Positions 13,186-13,964 of a DNA stretch of 13,964 bases are shown piece after piece. The position numbers were made by a program, and so were the translations under genes. The stretch lies in the NCBI GenBank assembly GCA_015661645.1, contig DQVR01000094.1, forward strand, positions 1 to 13,964, given 5' to 3'. How positions within the stretch are numbered: position 1 is the stretch's first letter; each line of letters opens with the position of its first letter. Below the pieces are notes generated by a model. It was not told the origin of the DNA, ran no database searches, and saw only the letters and a list, made by a program, of their open reading frames with translations. The DNA is from Pyrodictium delaneyi (GTDB lineage: Archaea > Thermoproteota > Thermoprotei_A > Sulfolobales > Pyrodictiaceae).

Positions 13186-13917
13186 CTAATAGCGGGGCTT
13201 AACAGCAACTACACCCTGCGCTCTCTTGTCATAACGTATTCTTAGAAACCCTACACCACGTAGCCGCTGAATCACGCCTCTGACAATGGGTCCATGGCCA
13301 TGTCCCCGGCTTCGTAGCGGCTCGCCGGTATAGTGAAAGAGTACGCCTCCAGGCCTAAGCACACGATATAGCTCTCTATAGAAATCGTTACTGTAGAGTT
13401 CGCCAGCTATACTAAATCTTGGCGGGTCATGAATTATCCTATCAAATGTGCTGTCCGGGAAGAACTCTATAAGCCTACTTGCGTCACCGAGCATTATCTT
13501 TACGCGGTTATCCGCCAGCTTGGCACTCCAGGGATTGAACTCGGCTATTGCGAGTACCTCGCGGCTAACCTCAATAGTGTATACTTGCTTTGCGCCAAAC
13601 TCCAATGATGTTATAGCAGTATAGCCGAGACCAGTACATATGTCTAATACTGTATGGCCGTGTCTTACACGTGCTGCTATAACCTTGTGTCTAGCATCAC
13701 TGAGAGGCCCAATGCCGCTTACTCTATGCATATGTATGCCATTTATCATGAGTGTAGGTGCATCTACGTCTCGGGGGAAATGAAGCCTCATATAGACGTT
13801 GCTGAGCCTCACCTCTACAGGGTGGAGAGAACCATCCTTAGGCGATAAAACATAGACATGGTCTTCTCTTAGCGAGTTAACTATATCAGTATTTATATGG
13901 ATCAAGTTGTTGCCCAT
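13186..13917 (-). CDS. Predicted archaeal SAM-dependent methyltransferase (COG2521-like)
   Basis: A class I methyltransferase fold is clear: motif I VLDICTGLGYTAI (90-102), the acidic end of strand two at Glu116 (YTIEVS), Asp145 in MLGDASRLIEFF, and the motif IV-like HDPPRFS (163-169). LYRVLRPGGVLFHYTG (184-199) and a final strand pair follow. The N-terminal 70 residues precede the core and resemble those of COG2521, a group of archaeal methyltransferases of unknown target. DPPR differs from the NPPY/DPPY motif of base N-methyltransferases. A spermidine-synthase-like enzyme is a weaker alternative: its neighbour mtnP clears MTA, but the acidic residues typical of aminopropyl transfer are not evident. 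ATG at 13917 with a TATA box 19-28 bases upstream, a leaderless arrangement. Confidence 0.85.
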   Translation of the reverse strand: MGNNLIHINTDIVNSLREDHVYVLSPKDGSLHPVEVRLSNVYMRLHFPRDVDAPTLMINGIHMHRVSGIGPLSDARHKVIAARVRHGHTVLDICTGLGYTAITSLEFGAKQVYTIEVSREVLAIAEFNPWSAKLADNRVKIMLGDASRLIEFFPDSTFDRIIHDPPRFSIAGELYSNDFYRELYRVLRPGGVLFHYTGEPLRSRGHGHGPIVRGVIQRLRGVGFLRIRYDKRAQGVVAVKPRY

Positions 13918-13935
13918 CTTGGCTACGATAGTGTC

Positions 13936-13945
13936 ATTAATACAA
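13936..13945 (-). promoter_or_regulatory. TATA box of the methyltransferase gene
   Basis: TTGTATTAAT on the minus strand ends 18 bases before the ATG at 13917, placing transcription start at or near the start codon. Confidence 0.5.
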
Positions 13946-13964
13946 CCTAGCGTTAAGCCGTTCA

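Overview
The window looks like chromosomal DNA of a hyperthermophilic crenarchaeon, most likely Desulfurococcales and close to Pyrodictiaceae. That placement is inferred from gene content and sequence style; no search was run. The signs are a TiaS-type tRNA modification enzyme, a class I archaeal CCA-adding enzyme, an archaeal PCNA, an isoprenoid-lipid reductase with a polyprenyl synthase, hexameric-type MTA phosphorylase, Tsr3, TATA-like boxes 20-30 bases ahead of near-leaderless starts, and frequent GTG/TTG starts. I saw no insertion sequence, CRISPR array, phage gene or integrase. It reads as a housekeeping region, mostly RNA maturation, replication and lipid synthesis.

Layout. Positions 1-1342 (minus): the probable start of a gene running off the left edge, then tiaS. 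Positions 1591-2618: a stand-alone Lrp/AsnC ligand-binding domain (minus) diverging from tsr3 (plus). Positions 2750-5571 (minus): cca, a COG2112-type kinase overlapping it by 55 bases, a small helix-turn-helix protein, and tRNA-Leu(UAG) with encoded CCA. Positions 5678-6712: a small doubtful ORF (minus) diverging from an HD-domain phosphohydrolase (plus). Positions 6713-7333: a 620-base stretch without an intact gene, holding a coding-like frame broken by an in-frame TAG and further fragments on the minus strand. Positions 7334-9323 (minus): polyprenyl synthase then geranylgeranyl-reductase-like protein, an archaeal membrane-lipid pair. Positions 9444-10205 (plus): PCNA, divergent from the lipid genes. 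Positions 10206-10374: a possible C/D box sRNA. Positions 10375-13917 (minus): a predicted methyltransferase, MTA phosphorylase, a divergent SIS-fold protein overlapping it, and a RimK-like ATP-grasp ligase.

Together, tiaS, cca and tRNA-Leu serve tRNA maturation, and tsr3 (with perhaps the C/D RNA) serves rRNA modification. The lipid pair supplies and saturates isoprenoid chains, and mtnP recycles the methylthioadenosine by-product of SAM-using reactions. No new multi-gene system is convincing here. The best leads are unusual versions of known proteins: TiaS without its zinc ribbon, a CCA enzyme with Glu at a catalytic Asp position, a polyprenyl synthase lacking the bulky chain-stopping residue, and an SIS protein with an eroded active site. 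The interrupted frame at 6832-7053 and the RNA candidate also deserve a second look.
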